A stretch of 64,000 bases of DNA from Bacteroidota bacterium. GTDB lineage: Bacteria > Bacteroidota > Bacteroidia > Chitinophagales > Chitinophagaceae. Shown one piece after another: positions 9,575-18,338 of this stretch. Position numbers and translations under genes: made by a program. Within the stretch, counting starts at the first letter, position 1. Every line of letters begins with the position of its first letter. Location of the stretch: NCBI GenBank assembly GCA_947452905.1, contig CANGEP010000001.1:434001-498000 (forward strand), in the 5' to 3' direction. The notes beneath the pieces are model-generated. The model ran no database searches, had not been told where the DNA came from, and saw only the letters and a program-made list of their open reading frames with translations.

Positions 9575-9588
9575 AAACGATTTCGTTT
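9575..9588. promoter_or_regulatory. Candidate LacI-family operator
   Basis: AAACGATTTCGTTT is an inverted repeat of two exact 6-base halves (AAACGA / TCGTTT) around a TT centre. It lies in the 133-base interval between the divergent pectinase operon and the LacI-type gene, where an autoregulated operator is expected. It overlaps a TTTG at 9587-9590, a possible -33 box for the regulator gene. The palindrome is directly visible. Binding by the adjacent regulator is inferred. Confidence 0.5.
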
Positions 9589-9612
9589 TGAGTGCAATAA
9601 ATTAACTAACTT

Positions 9613-9620
9613 TATTTTTA
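9613..9620 (+). promoter_or_regulatory. Candidate -7 element for the LacI-family gene
   Basis: TATTTTTA matches TAnnTTTG at 7 of 8 positions, 15 bases before the ATG at 9636. A TTTG lies 22 bases upstream (9587-9590), slightly more than the usual 19-21. It is next to the candidate operator, so repressor binding would block it. Confidence 0.35.
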
Positions 9621-9635
9621 CAACAATATCCCTTT

Positions 9636-10673
9636 ATGAGATTTGAAGCAATTACAATAAAAGATATAGCAAAGGCCTTAGGGCTTTCTACATCTACTGT
9701 AAGTAGGGCTTTGAGGGATAGCTATGAAATTAGCCCCGAAACAAAACAAAAGGTAATTGCCTATGCCAAGGAAAACAATTACCGCCCCAATCCAATTGCA
9801 TTAAGTTTAAAGGAGAAAAGAAGTAGCTCCATTGGGGTGATTGTGAGTGAGATTGCTAATAGCTTTTTTTCTCAGGCAATTAATGGTATTGAATCCATTG
9901 CCAACGAGAAAGGTTATAATGTAATTATTGCACAAAGTAAAGAGGAATTGGAAAGAGAGGATTCTGCCTTACAATATTTGGCGTCAAGAAGTGTGGATGG
10001 AATATTATTATCGGTATCAAGCAGAACCTCTAATTTTGATCATATTAAAAAATTGTATGACAGAGGGATGCCCATGGTGAGTTTTGATTGCTTGGTAGAT
10101 TTTGAGGGTATTCACAAAGTAATGGTGGACAATATAAAAGCAGCCTATGAAGGCACCGAGCATTTAATAAATAAAGGCTTTAAAAATATTGCTTGTATCG
10201 CGAGTTCTTCTTTTTTATCTATTACCACCGAAAGAGTGAAAGGTTATACGGCCGCTTTGCATAAGTATAACCAACCTATTCAAACCAATAATATTGAATA
10301 TATCCCGCATGGCGGACTTATCCAGGAAGAAATTTATGAGGCCATGGACAGACTCATGAATCAAAAAGAAAAACCAGATGCAATTTTAGCTTGTTCGGAT
10401 CGTATTACCACTAATGTGATGCGCTATTGTCAAAATAAAAAAATAAATATCCCCAAACAATTGGGTTTAATTGGCTTTAGCAATTTAGACTTAACCGATT
10501 TACTAACACCCTCCCTTTCCGTGGTTCGACAACCTGCTTATGAAATGGGTCGTGCCGCAGCAGATTTACTCATAAAAATGCTTGAAAGCAAAAGAGCGAT
10601 TACTGAATTTGAAAATGTAGTAATCCCCTCAACACTTATAGAAAGGGATTCTTCGATGCAAATAAAATTGTAA
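9636..10673 (+). CDS. LacI-family transcriptional regulator, probable regulator of pectin/uronate genes
   Basis: This 345-residue protein starts with a LacI-type helix-turn-helix (residues 6-55: TIKDIAKALGLSTSTVSRAL, ending NYRPNPIA with the hinge). A periplasmic-binding-like effector domain follows (IGVIVSEIANSFF, VDGILLSV, DAILACSDR, LGLIGFSN). It is transcribed away from the uronate operon. Divergent LacI-type genes commonly control the adjacent sugar operon and respond to a pathway intermediate, here perhaps galacturonate or KDG. The target and the ligand are inferred from position only. Confidence 0.92.
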   Translation: MRFEAITIKDIAKALGLSTSTVSRALRDSYEISPETKQKVIAYAKENNYRPNPIALSLKEKRSSSIGVIVSEIANSFFSQAINGIESIANEKGYNVIIAQSKEELEREDSALQYLASRSVDGILLSVSSRTSNFDHIKKLYDRGMPMVSFDCLVDFEGIHKVMVDNIKAAYEGTEHLINKGFKNIACIASSSFLSITTERVKGYTAALHKYNQPIQTNNIEYIPHGGLIQEEIYEAMDRLMNQKEKPDAILACSDRITTNVMRYCQNKKINIPKQLGLIGFSNLDLTDLLTPSLSVVRQPAYEMGRAAADLLIKMLESKRAITEFENVVIPSTLIERDSSMQIKL

Positions 10674-10682
10674 ATATTAATT

Positions 10683-11114
10683 TTAGGAAGGATGTACGGC
10701 TTGTCTTGCCAACATTTTCCAGGTTCCATTTTCTTTCTTAAAAACCAACAAAACTTTTAATTTAACGGTTCCAGGTTTATTATTATCATTGGTAACTGCC
10801 TCCAATGAATGTCTTACAATAGCGGTATTACCATACACAGCAATGGTTTGATCTTTAATATCAATACTCACAAAATCGGATTTACCCGAAGCAATTTTTT
10901 CGACAAACTCTGCTTTCCCTTCCACATGTCCTCCTGAATGGCCATAACTTAAATTATCAGAAACGGATTCACTTAAAGCGTTTCTATCGCCACTAATCAT
11001 AGCTGCAATTAATTTATTTACCGCTTGCTCCACTTTGGCTTGTTTTTTATTTTGTGCATTTGAAAATAAAAAACAGCCTAAAAAAACAAACAAAACTAAA
11101 AGGGTCTTTTTCAT
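10683..11114 (-). CDS. Secreted NTF2-like (DUF4440-type) protein
   Basis: This 143-residue protein has a signal peptide (MKKTLLVLFVFLGCFLFSNAQ) followed by a compact NTF2/SnoaL-like cone-shaped domain. Typical features are an N-terminal helix ending LIAAMISGDRNALSESVSDN, a central GHSGGHVEGKAEFVE, and the C-terminal strands LLVFKKENGTWKMLARQAVH. Members can be enzymes or simple binding domains, so the function is unknown. It converges with the LacI-family gene (9 bases between stops), and its promoter region is shared with the divergent GMC oxidoreductase gene. Secretion and location suggest a role in extracytoplasmic sugar processing, but nothing proves it. Confidence 0.8.
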   Translation of the reverse strand: MKKTLLVLFVFLGCFLFSNAQNKKQAKVEQAVNKLIAAMISGDRNALSESVSDNLSYGHSGGHVEGKAEFVEKIASGKSDFVSIDIKDQTIAVYGNTAIVRHSLEAVTNDNNKPGTVKLKVLLVFKKENGTWKMLARQAVHPS

Positions 11115-11253
11115 ACGATATTTAATGTTTAACTAAAACTAAACAATTTATGAATACCTTTTTACAAATTAATACATCGTTTTCGTAAAATAGTTAATTT
11201 TTTTTCTCTTTTGCAAAGTAGTTATTTGTAAATTTAGCAACAGAACTTTTTAT

Positions 11254-12978
11254 ATGGAAAACTATAATTTCAACATCAATGCCAATCATACTTATGATGC
11301 TATTGTAATAGGGTCTGGTATCACTGGAGGTTGGGCAGCCAAAGAATTGTGTGAGAAAGGATTAAAAACCTTAGTGCTTGAAAAAGGACGAATGGTAGAA
11401 CATGTTAAAGATTATATCACCGCCAATAAAGATACTTGGGACGAGGAATTTAGAGGACAAATTTCTTACCAAGAAATGGAACAACAACATGTACAAGCAA
11501 GAAGTGGCTACATAAATGCTTTCTCGAAACACTTCTTTGCCAATGACGCCGAAAATCCTTATCAAGAAATTCAACGTTTTGATTGGTTCAGAGGTAACCA
11601 AGTGGGCGGCAGATCCATTACTTGGGGGAGACATACTTATAGATGGTCTGATTTAGATTTTGAAGCCAATGCAAAAGAAGGTATCGCCATTGATTGGCCT
11701 ATTCGTTATAAAGACATTGCCCCTTGGTATAGTTATGTAGAAAAATTTATTGGTGTAGCTGGCGAAAAAAGAAATTTAGCCCATTTACCCGATGGCGATT
11801 TTTTAAAGCCCCTAGAAATGAATTGTATCGAAAAACATTTTGCAGCTAAAGTGCAAAACTCATTTGATGCAAGACCTGTTATGATGGGAAGAGTCGCTCA
11901 TTTAACAGAAACCAAACCATGGCATACTGCATTAGGTAGAGGTACCTGCCAAAATAGAAATAGATGTGGTAGAGGGTGTCCCTTTGGTGCTTATTTTAGT
12001 AGTAATGCGGCCACTTTGCCCGCTGCTAATAAAACAGGGAATTTAACCTTAAGACCATTTTCCATTGTACATTCTATTATTCTTGATAAAAATACCAACA
12101 AAGCAACAGGAGTTCGTGTAATAGATGCCGAAACAAATGCAATAACAGAATTTTATGCTAAAATAATTTTTCTGTGTGCCTCCACTTTAGCAAGTACACA
12201 ATTATTATTACACTCTAGTAACGAAAGATACCCCCATGGATTGGGAAATGAATCGGGCGAACTAGGTCATAACCTAATGGATCATCATCATAATGTAGGT
12301 GCCATGGGAAGCTTTGAGGGCTTACAAGATTCTTATTATAAAGGCAGAAAACCTGCAGGCTTGTTTATACCCAAATATGTAAACTTAAACGAGAAAACAA
12401 AACAAGCCAACTTTAAAAGAGGATTCAATTATCAAGCAGGTGATGCAGTTCGTGCAAGTTGGAATAGAGGTGTAAATGAAGTGGGTGTAGGAGGTAATTT
12501 CAAAGATGCCTTAATGAAACCTGGTGAATGGAGTATGAGCATGATGGCATTTGGAGAAGTATTACCCTATCATGAAAATAAAGTAACGCTGCACCCTACC
12601 CTAAAAGATAAATGGGGCATTCCTCAATTAGTGATAGACGCAGGCTTTAAAGATAATGAGTGGAATATGCGCAAAAAAATGAAAGAGGATGCAGGTGAGA
12701 TGTTTGAAAAAGCAGGATTTAAAAATATTAAAACATTTGACAATCCCACCGCATTAGGAAATTCAATACACGAAATGGGCACGGCTCGTATGGGTAAGGA
12801 TCCTAAAACTTCGGTATTAAACGAGCATAACCAAATACATGGCATACCCAATGTATTTGTTACAGATGGTTCCTGTATGGTGTCATCTAATTCTGTAAAC
12901 CCAAGTTTAACTTATATGGCACTTACTGCAAGAGCAGTTGACTTTGCTGTAAGTGAATTAAAAAAGAATAATTTATAA
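11254..12978 (+). CDS. GMC-family FAD-dependent oxidoreductase, large subunit of a putative sugar dehydrogenase
   Basis: This 574-residue flavoprotein has the FAD-binding motif VIGSGITGGWAAKEL near residue 19. The substrate/FAD region GGRSITWGRHTYRWSDLDFE lies near residue 114. The GMC C-terminal signature comprises HEMGTARMG near 508 and SSNSVNPSLTYMALTARA near 545. A Cys-rich stretch (CQNRNRCGRGCPFG, near residue 233) occurs in members that pass electrons to a partner. It has no signal peptide of its own. The next gene, 3 bases downstream, encodes a gluconate 2-dehydrogenase subunit 3-like protein with a Tat signal, so the pair could be co-exported as a complex. Relatives include gluconate 2-dehydrogenase and glucoside 3-dehydrogenase; the substrate here is unknown. 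Confidence 0.9.
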   Translation: MENYNFNINANHTYDAIVIGSGITGGWAAKELCEKGLKTLVLEKGRMVEHVKDYITANKDTWDEEFRGQISYQEMEQQHVQARSGYINAFSKHFFANDAENPYQEIQRFDWFRGNQVGGRSITWGRHTYRWSDLDFEANAKEGIAIDWPIRYKDIAPWYSYVEKFIGVAGEKRNLAHLPDGDFLKPLEMNCIEKHFAAKVQNSFDARPVMMGRVAHLTETKPWHTALGRGTCQNRNRCGRGCPFGAYFSSNAATLPAANKTGNLTLRPFSIVHSIILDKNTNKATGVRVIDAETNAITEFYAKIIFLCASTLASTQLLLHSSNERYPHGLGNESGELGHNLMDHHHNVGAMGSFEGLQDSYYKGRKPAGLFIPKYVNLNEKTKQANFKRGFNYQAGDAVRASWNRGVNEVGVGGNFKDALMKPGEWSMSMMAFGEVLPYHENKVTLHPTLKDKWGIPQLVIDAGFKDNEWNMRKKMKEDAGEMFEKAGFKNIKTFDNPTALGNSIHEMGTARMGKDPKTSVLNEHNQIHGIPNVFVTDGSCMVSSNSVNPSLTYMALTARAVDFAVSELKKNNL

Positions 12979-12981
12979 ACC

Positions 12982-13575
12982 ATGAACAGAAGAGAATATA
13001 TAACGCAAACTACAAAATACTTAGGCTATACATTGGTAACAGGAACCGTATTAGAATTATTAGCTTCATGCGAAAACAATGCACAAAATTGGAAGCCGGT
13101 ATTTTTTACACAAGAGGAAGCCATTACTTTATCTGCCATTACGGATACTATTTGTCCTAAAACATCTAGCCCCGGCGCTAATGAATTAGGAGTGCCTTCA
13201 TTTATTGATCAGCTGGTAAAAAAATTATTAAAACAAGAGGATCAAGCATTTTTTAAAAAAGGAATTCAAGAAATAAATGAAACTGCTCAACAAGAATTTA
13301 AAAAACAATTTTCCGAACTTCCTATCAACCAAAAAGAAAGTATCTTAATAGACTTGGATAAAAAATCGGCGCCTACTGCTATGACTATGTGGGGCAAGCC
13401 CATGGAAGAACATCCATCCCCATTAAGTTTTTACAGAAAAATAAAAAGCTTAACCCTCATGGCTTTTTTTACCAGTGAAAAAATTGGAAAAGAATTTCTT
13501 ACCTACGACCCCATTCCAGGCGAATTTAAAGGATGTATTCCTTATACTCAACAAACCAACTGGACAGAAATTTAA
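12982..13575 (+). CDS. Gluconate 2-dehydrogenase subunit 3-like protein, Tat lipoprotein
   Basis: This is a 197-residue partner subunit for the GMC oxidoreductase. The N-terminus has a twin-arginine motif (NRREYI) and then a hydrophobic stretch ending in a lipobox-like LLASC near residue 30, so it looks like a Tat-exported lipoprotein. The rest matches the gluconate_2-dh3 family: FTQEEAITLSAITDTICPKTSSPGA near residue 41 and the C-terminal FFTSEKIGKEFLTYDPIPGEFKGC. In known complexes this subunit carries the folded flavoprotein across the membrane. Its 3' end overlaps the convergent Gfo/Idh gene by 4 bases. Confidence 0.9.
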   Translation: MNRREYITQTTKYLGYTLVTGTVLELLASCENNAQNWKPVFFTQEEAITLSAITDTICPKTSSPGANELGVPSFIDQLVKKLLKQEDQAFFKKGIQEINETAQQEFKKQFSELPINQKESILIDLDKKSAPTAMTMWGKPMEEHPSPLSFYRKIKSLTLMAFFTSEKIGKEFLTYDPIPGEFKGCIPYTQQTNWTEI

Positions 13576-14996
13576 AAGTCGTATTGCTTTCTTCTGGGTC
13601 TTGACAACATAGCGGTTGCCTCGGCATCATTATTTTTAAACACTTCTTTTTCTGGATCCCAATAAATTTTTCTTTTTACTTTCATCGCAATATGATGCAG
13701 CAAGCAAGCACTACAAGAACGATGCCCTACTTCGATAGGCGTAGAAGGTTGTGTTCTTGTTTTAACAGATTCTAACCAATTCACATGCTGCTCACCACTT
13801 TCTAATAAATGAACTTCATTAGGGCCAATAACAGATTGTAATATTTTGGGATTGCTTGCATCAATGGGTTTAACACCATTACTATCACTCACTGGATCTG
13901 TTTCGGTAACTCTATAATTTCCTCTGGTTACCCAAATCCAACCTTCGGAACCAATAAACTTTACACCATTAGGAAGTTCATTAGAAACAGTCATATGAAC
14001 ACCGTTCGCATATAGTGCTTCGGTTCTAAAAATTCCATGCACATCCCAAAGACCCGTATAATTTGGATCGTCAGTTGGAAAATTGGCATGTCCCCAAATT
14101 TCGATTGGGCCTGTATATTCAGTATCCATACCCCAATGTGCTATATCAATATGGTGTGCACCCCATCCTGTTATCATGCCTGCTCCAAATTGTTCACAGC
14201 GTAACCAACCAGGTCTGGAGGCGACACCTTTTAATGAACTATCTAAGGAATGAACACGATCTTCTGTATAATAAGTTTCGGGGGTAGCACCTAACCAAGC
14301 ATCAAAATTTAAATTAGCAGGTACTGGCATTTGTATTTTACTTCCGCCTCCTGGATCACCAGGCAAACCCACTTCGATATGGGTAATTTTTCCGATTCTT
14401 CCATTACGTACTAATTCGCATGCTTTTTTAAATTGAGGCCATGGATCAGAACCTCTTTGTTGAGAGCCCATTTGAAAAATGCGTCCAGTTCTTTTTACTG
14501 CATCACTTAAAATTCTACCTTCTTCGATTGTTAAAGAAGCGGGTTTTTGAAGATACACATCTTTACCTGCGTTTACTGCATGAACACCCACAATTGCATG
14601 ATGATGATCGGGCAAACTAATATGTACCGCATCAATATCTTTGTTTAATAATAGCTCTTTATAATCGTTGTAAACTTTAATATCCCAATCGCCTTTTAAA
14701 CCACCATTAAAGGCGCCTTGTGATTTATAATTGGCTCTAACAGCAGCAGGACCAGCATTGGCTCTATCTTTATCCAAATCACATACTGCCATAATTCTCG
14801 CCCCAGCATATTTGGCAACACCTGTCATATCATGAGAGGTAGAAATTCGTCCACAACCAATAGAGGCTACATTAATTAAATTACTGGGCGCATATTTCCC
14901 AAAAACTCTTGCTGGTACAATGGTAGGAAAATTAACTGCAATCGCAGTACCCAATGTTGCCTTCACCGATGATTGTATAAAATTTCTACGTTTCAT
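13572..14996 (-). CDS. Tat-exported Gfo/Idh/MocA-family oxidoreductase
   Basis: This 474-residue protein starts with a twin-arginine signal (KRRNFIQSS, then a hydrophobic segment ending around VPARVFG). An NAD(P)-binding Rossmann domain follows (NVASIGCGRIS near residue 41, AVHISLPDHHHA, LQKPASLTIEE with the EKP-like motif as QKP), then a substrate domain (GAGMITGWGAHHIDIAHWGM). Secreted members of this family act on sugars, in some cases on 3-keto glycosides. It is the last gene of the susCD pectin operon, 69 bases after the GH43 gene. Its 3' end meets the GMC/small-subunit pair. Exact reaction unknown. Confidence 0.9.
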   Translation of the reverse strand: MKRRNFIQSSVKATLGTAIAVNFPTIVPARVFGKYAPSNLINVASIGCGRISTSHDMTGVAKYAGARIMAVCDLDKDRANAGPAAVRANYKSQGAFNGGLKGDWDIKVYNDYKELLLNKDIDAVHISLPDHHHAIVGVHAVNAGKDVYLQKPASLTIEEGRILSDAVKRTGRIFQMGSQQRGSDPWPQFKKACELVRNGRIGKITHIEVGLPGDPGGGSKIQMPVPANLNFDAWLGATPETYYTEDRVHSLDSSLKGVASRPGWLRCEQFGAGMITGWGAHHIDIAHWGMDTEYTGPIEIWGHANFPTDDPNYTGLWDVHGIFRTEALYANGVHMTVSNELPNGVKFIGSEGWIWVTRGNYRVTETDPVSDSNGVKPIDASNPKILQSVIGPNEVHLLESGEQHVNWLESVKTRTQPSTPIEVGHRSCSACLLHHIAMKVKRKIYWDPEKEVFKNNDAEATAMLSRPRRKQYDF

Positions 14997-15065
14997 TTAT
15001 TTGTATTTGAATACGTTAATGTAGAACATTTTTTATTACCATCAAAAGAATAAGCTTACGAAAAA

Positions 15066-16631
15066 TTATCGTAAAATGCTAAATGCATCCACTGTCATAT
15101 AACCAGCATCATTCGTAGTTGTTTCACTACTACAATAATACCCCATTTTAGCACCTACCCACACACCCGCTTCCGCCTGAAATGGTCTTGGACAGGTTAT
15201 ATAATGTATGCCATCTATACTATACGAAAAATAAGCAATGGCATTTGGCTCCATCACTAAACGTATATAAATTTTACTAGGGGCAGAATCATTTATCAAA
15301 TTTGTTACTAATTCCTGTGCTCCTTTATCTGCCTTTATACACTCTATATAATTTAATTGCAACCCTTTCTCCGTATTTTTTAGCTCTATTCCTGCATATG
15401 ATTTTCCAAATACAATAAATCCTGCGCGTTCCCCTTTTTGCAAACTTGTAAAATTGATGCTTGTTTTTAGTTCAAATTTTTCGGCTGGAATTTTTGCTAA
15501 ATAGAGGGCAGGGAAATTCCATAAATTTTTTACACTATCCTGCTTTACTACTGCATATTGCCTATAGGTATTTCCTAAAGCCATTCTCCACTGTGGTTGA
15601 AAATTCACATTCCACTGAAACTCCAATGCTGGATTATAGAGCGCACTGGCTTGTTTTAATAATTTTGTTTTAGGTATAGTATAGGAATCCACTGGCTCTC
15701 CCACTCCATCCCCATCTTTATCAAACCCTATCACAGGCCATTCGTTTTTCCAAATCATGGGTTGCAAATGAGTGATTCTTCCATAAGCCCCTTTGTCTTG
15801 AAAATGTATAAACCAATCTTCATTGGTATTGGTTTGAACCCAAGCCCCCTGATGTGGCCCATTTATTTTAGATGCCCCTTGCTCCATTACTTTTTTTCGT
15901 TCATAAGGGCCATAAATATTTTTAGACCTTAATACTATTTGCCATCCAGTACTTACCCCTCCTGCGGGTGCAAAAATATAATACCACCCATTACGCTTAT
16001 ATAGTTTAGGGCCTTCTACAGTGGGATCAATCCCATGACCATCATATATCAATTTGCCTTCGTCTATTATTTTAGTACCACTCACATTCATTTGCTTCAT
16101 GGCTAATACACTTTTAATACCCGCTCTACTACCTGCATAAGCATGTACTAAATAAACTTTGCCATCCTCATCCCATAAAGGACAAGGGTCAATTAATCCT
16201 TTTCCAGGAGACACTAACACTGGTGTAGACCATTTACCAAGTATATTTTTTGTCTTTACTACATAAATTCCCATCTCAGGGTCGGGATAATAAATATAAA
16301 ATTCGCCATTATGAAATCGAATACTGGGTGCCCAAACACCTGCACCATGATGCGGTTTTTGATAATATTCATAAGGTGATAATTTATCTAAAGCATAGCC
16401 TATTAATTGCCAATGCACTAAATCAGACGACTGCAAAATGGGCAAACCTGGTACAGAAGTAAAACTAGAAGCCACCATATAATACTGGTCTCCCACTCTT
16501 ATGGCATCAGGATCGGAATAATCTTCGTGTAAAATGGGGTTGTTATAGGTTTGCGCAAAACTTAAGCTTGAAAAATATATTTGTAGCGTAAAACAAAGTA
16601 AACTAAATATTATCTTTTTATTGGCTGCCAT
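15066..16631 (-). CDS. Glycoside hydrolase family 43 protein (beta-xylosidase/arabinosidase type)
   Basis: This 521-residue secreted enzyme has a signal peptide (to about residue 26, SLSFAQ) and a five-bladed GH43 propeller. The three catalytic acids are recognisable: Asp in HEDYSDPDAIR near residue 40, Asp in LIDPCPLWDEDGK near 150, and Glu in TVEGPKLYKRNGWYY near 206. The last 200 residues form the beta-sandwich domain common in this family. In a pectin cluster it probably removes xylose or arabinose side chains from xylogalacturonan or rhamnogalacturonan I. Family specificity is too broad to choose between them. The start overlaps the pectinesterase gene by 22 bases. Confidence 0.9.
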   Translation of the reverse strand: MAANKKIIFSLLCFTLQIYFSSLSFAQTYNNPILHEDYSDPDAIRVGDQYYMVASSFTSVPGLPILQSSDLVHWQLIGYALDKLSPYEYYQKPHHGAGVWAPSIRFHNGEFYIYYPDPEMGIYVVKTKNILGKWSTPVLVSPGKGLIDPCPLWDEDGKVYLVHAYAGSRAGIKSVLAMKQMNVSGTKIIDEGKLIYDGHGIDPTVEGPKLYKRNGWYYIFAPAGGVSTGWQIVLRSKNIYGPYERKKVMEQGASKINGPHQGAWVQTNTNEDWFIHFQDKGAYGRITHLQPMIWKNEWPVIGFDKDGDGVGEPVDSYTIPKTKLLKQASALYNPALEFQWNVNFQPQWRMALGNTYRQYAVVKQDSVKNLWNFPALYLAKIPAEKFELKTSINFTSLQKGERAGFIVFGKSYAGIELKNTEKGLQLNYIECIKADKGAQELVTNLINDSAPSKIYIRLVMEPNAIAYFSYSIDGIHYITCPRPFQAEAGVWVGAKMGYYCSSETTTNDAGYMTVDAFSILR

Positions 16632-17581
16632 GGGGCTAAAATTTTAGAAACTGTAAATATACTTGCTTGCTCTTCAGTTAATTGTTTGCTCCAACTTACT
16701 CTTTTGCTAGGATTTGCTCCAGGTCCTTCACTATTGTATTCACTATATCTAGCAGTGGCTTCATTGGCAGGATTTTTCCAATTATTCCATCCTTCTTCAA
16801 TAATATGTTTGTCTAAAAAACAATTTAAGTAAGTAACACTTGCAGTAGGGCTCCAAGGCCTTCCTAAAGATACTTTGTTTACAGAACTATCAGCGCTAAG
16901 CGTGCATTTATTAAATACAAAACCAAAAGGAATAATAGAATTGGTAGAAGCGGCCGTTACGTGTGAGTTTTTTTTGCTATGAATATGACAGTTATCAAAA
17001 TAAGCAGTGGCGGCACCAAAAATAAAATCGGTAGTGCCTTCGATATAACAATCTTTAAAATAATGTTTTACTCCATTGCCACTTAAAAATAATACATCCT
17101 GGAAGCCTAGCATTTTGCAATTATAAAATGAAGCTCTATTACCCTCTACTCTTAAAGCAACGGCTTGTCCAGCTGTAAATCCAGCTTGATTACTAAAACT
17201 TAAATTTTGTGCCTGAAAATCGTTCCCATAAATAAATACCGCAGCACAGTTCCATGTATTTAAAGTATCGCCATTGGCTTGTTTAATGCCAGAATGATTG
17301 TCATATTGAATGATGGTATTATTTTCATCTTCCCCAACTAATGTAATATTAGACTTGCTAGCATCTAAGGTTACTACTTCTTTATAAATACCCTTTTTAA
17401 TAAAAATACGTATTGGCTTTAAATTACCTGAAGGAATTAAATTTAATACTCCTTGTACGGAATGATAAGGAGTGGTATTGTCTTTTGCAACTACATAATC
17501 ATAACTAATATTATTTGTTTGAGCCATCACTTGACTGCAACAAAATAAAATAAATAAAAAATTAAATGCTAGTTTTTTCAT
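16610..17581 (-). CDS. Pectinesterase (CE8)
   Basis: This secreted pectin methylesterase of 323 residues has a signal peptide ending near SQVMAQ (residue 21). The CE8 beta-helix motifs are present: VALRVEGNRASFYNC, GFQDVLFL (the catalytic acid/base Asp), GTTDFIFG (nucleophile Asp) and LGRPWSP (Arg and Trp). It would remove methyl groups from homogalacturonan so that the lyase and polygalacturonase can act. It shares 1 base (TAATG) with the acetylesterase gene upstream. Confidence 0.95.
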   Translation of the reverse strand: MKKLAFNFLFILFCCSQVMAQTNNISYDYVVAKDNTTPYHSVQGVLNLIPSGNLKPIRIFIKKGIYKEVVTLDASKSNITLVGEDENNTIIQYDNHSGIKQANGDTLNTWNCAAVFIYGNDFQAQNLSFSNQAGFTAGQAVALRVEGNRASFYNCKMLGFQDVLFLSGNGVKHYFKDCYIEGTTDFIFGAATAYFDNCHIHSKKNSHVTAASTNSIIPFGFVFNKCTLSADSSVNKVSLGRPWSPTASVTYLNCFLDKHIIEEGWNNWKNPANEATARYSEYNSEGPGANPSKRVSWSKQLTEEQASIFTVSKILAPWQPIKR

Positions 17582-18330
17582 TACTTGGTTTTTGTTGTAA
17601 TGACATGGTCACTTAAATTAGTATGTAATGATTTTACTTCTTTTAAAACCAATTGTGCAATAAGCCTAGCCCCTAATTCATTAAAATGAGTGTTATCTAT
17701 TTTACCCTCTGGATAATTAGGATGTTCGCCCGGTTTTAACTGTAAAAATAATAAAGTAGAATTTTCTTGCCCAAATTGTTGATACAAAGCTCTACTCTTA
17801 GTATCCAAATCGATGAATAAAACATTTTCTTTTTTGGCAACTTCCTCCACCAAAGGACTATACTCTTTATGCGTTTCCTGTGCTTTCCCGAGGCTATCAA
17901 ACTTTCTGCGCGAAACAGGCGTTAATAAAATAGGAATGGCTTTAAGTGCTCTTGCTTCTTTTACGAATTTTGTTAAATTGGCTTTAAAATCTTCAGGGTT
18001 AGAATATCTGTCTTTTTTCTCAACAGACTCGTCATTGTGTCCAAATTGAATAAAAACATAATCCCCTTCTTGAGCACCATCAAGTACTTGTTGCCATAAA
18101 CCTTCACTTATAAAAGTTTTAGTGCTACGACCATTTTTGGCAAGGTTATTAACTTGCGTACTTGAATCCCAAAAATATACAAATGGCATGCCCCATCCAG
18201 TTTCTGGATAAGTATTGGTTTGTTTAATAGCAATAGTACTGTCTCCACATAACCAAATTTTCATTTTTGCGGGAGGAGTGGCAGCCACTAAAATAGTAGA
18301 TGCGAAAATTAACACTAGAATCTTTTTCAT
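17581..18330 (-). CDS. Rhamnogalacturonan acetylesterase (CE12, SGNH hydrolase)
   Basis: This is a 249-residue SGNH/GDSL esterase with an N-terminal signal peptide (to about residue 19). The nucleophile block is CGDSTIA near residue 29, the oxyanion Gly is in NLAKNGRSTKTF, the Asn block is IQFGHNDE near 96, and the catalytic Asp/His pair is in IDNTHFNELGARL near 213. These match the CE12 rhamnogalacturonan acetylesterase family. It deacetylates pectin backbones outside the cytoplasm. It sits between the PL1 lyase (8 bases) and the CE8 esterase (1-base overlap). Confidence 0.92.
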   Translation of the reverse strand: MKKILVLIFASTILVAATPPAKMKIWLCGDSTIAIKQTNTYPETGWGMPFVYFWDSSTQVNNLAKNGRSTKTFISEGLWQQVLDGAQEGDYVFIQFGHNDESVEKKDRYSNPEDFKANLTKFVKEARALKAIPILLTPVSRRKFDSLGKAQETHKEYSPLVEEVAKKENVLFIDLDTKSRALYQQFGQENSTLLFLQLKPGEHPNYPEGKIDNTHFNELGARLIAQLVLKEVKSLHTNLSDHVITTKTK

Positions 18331-18338
18331 TTTATAAA

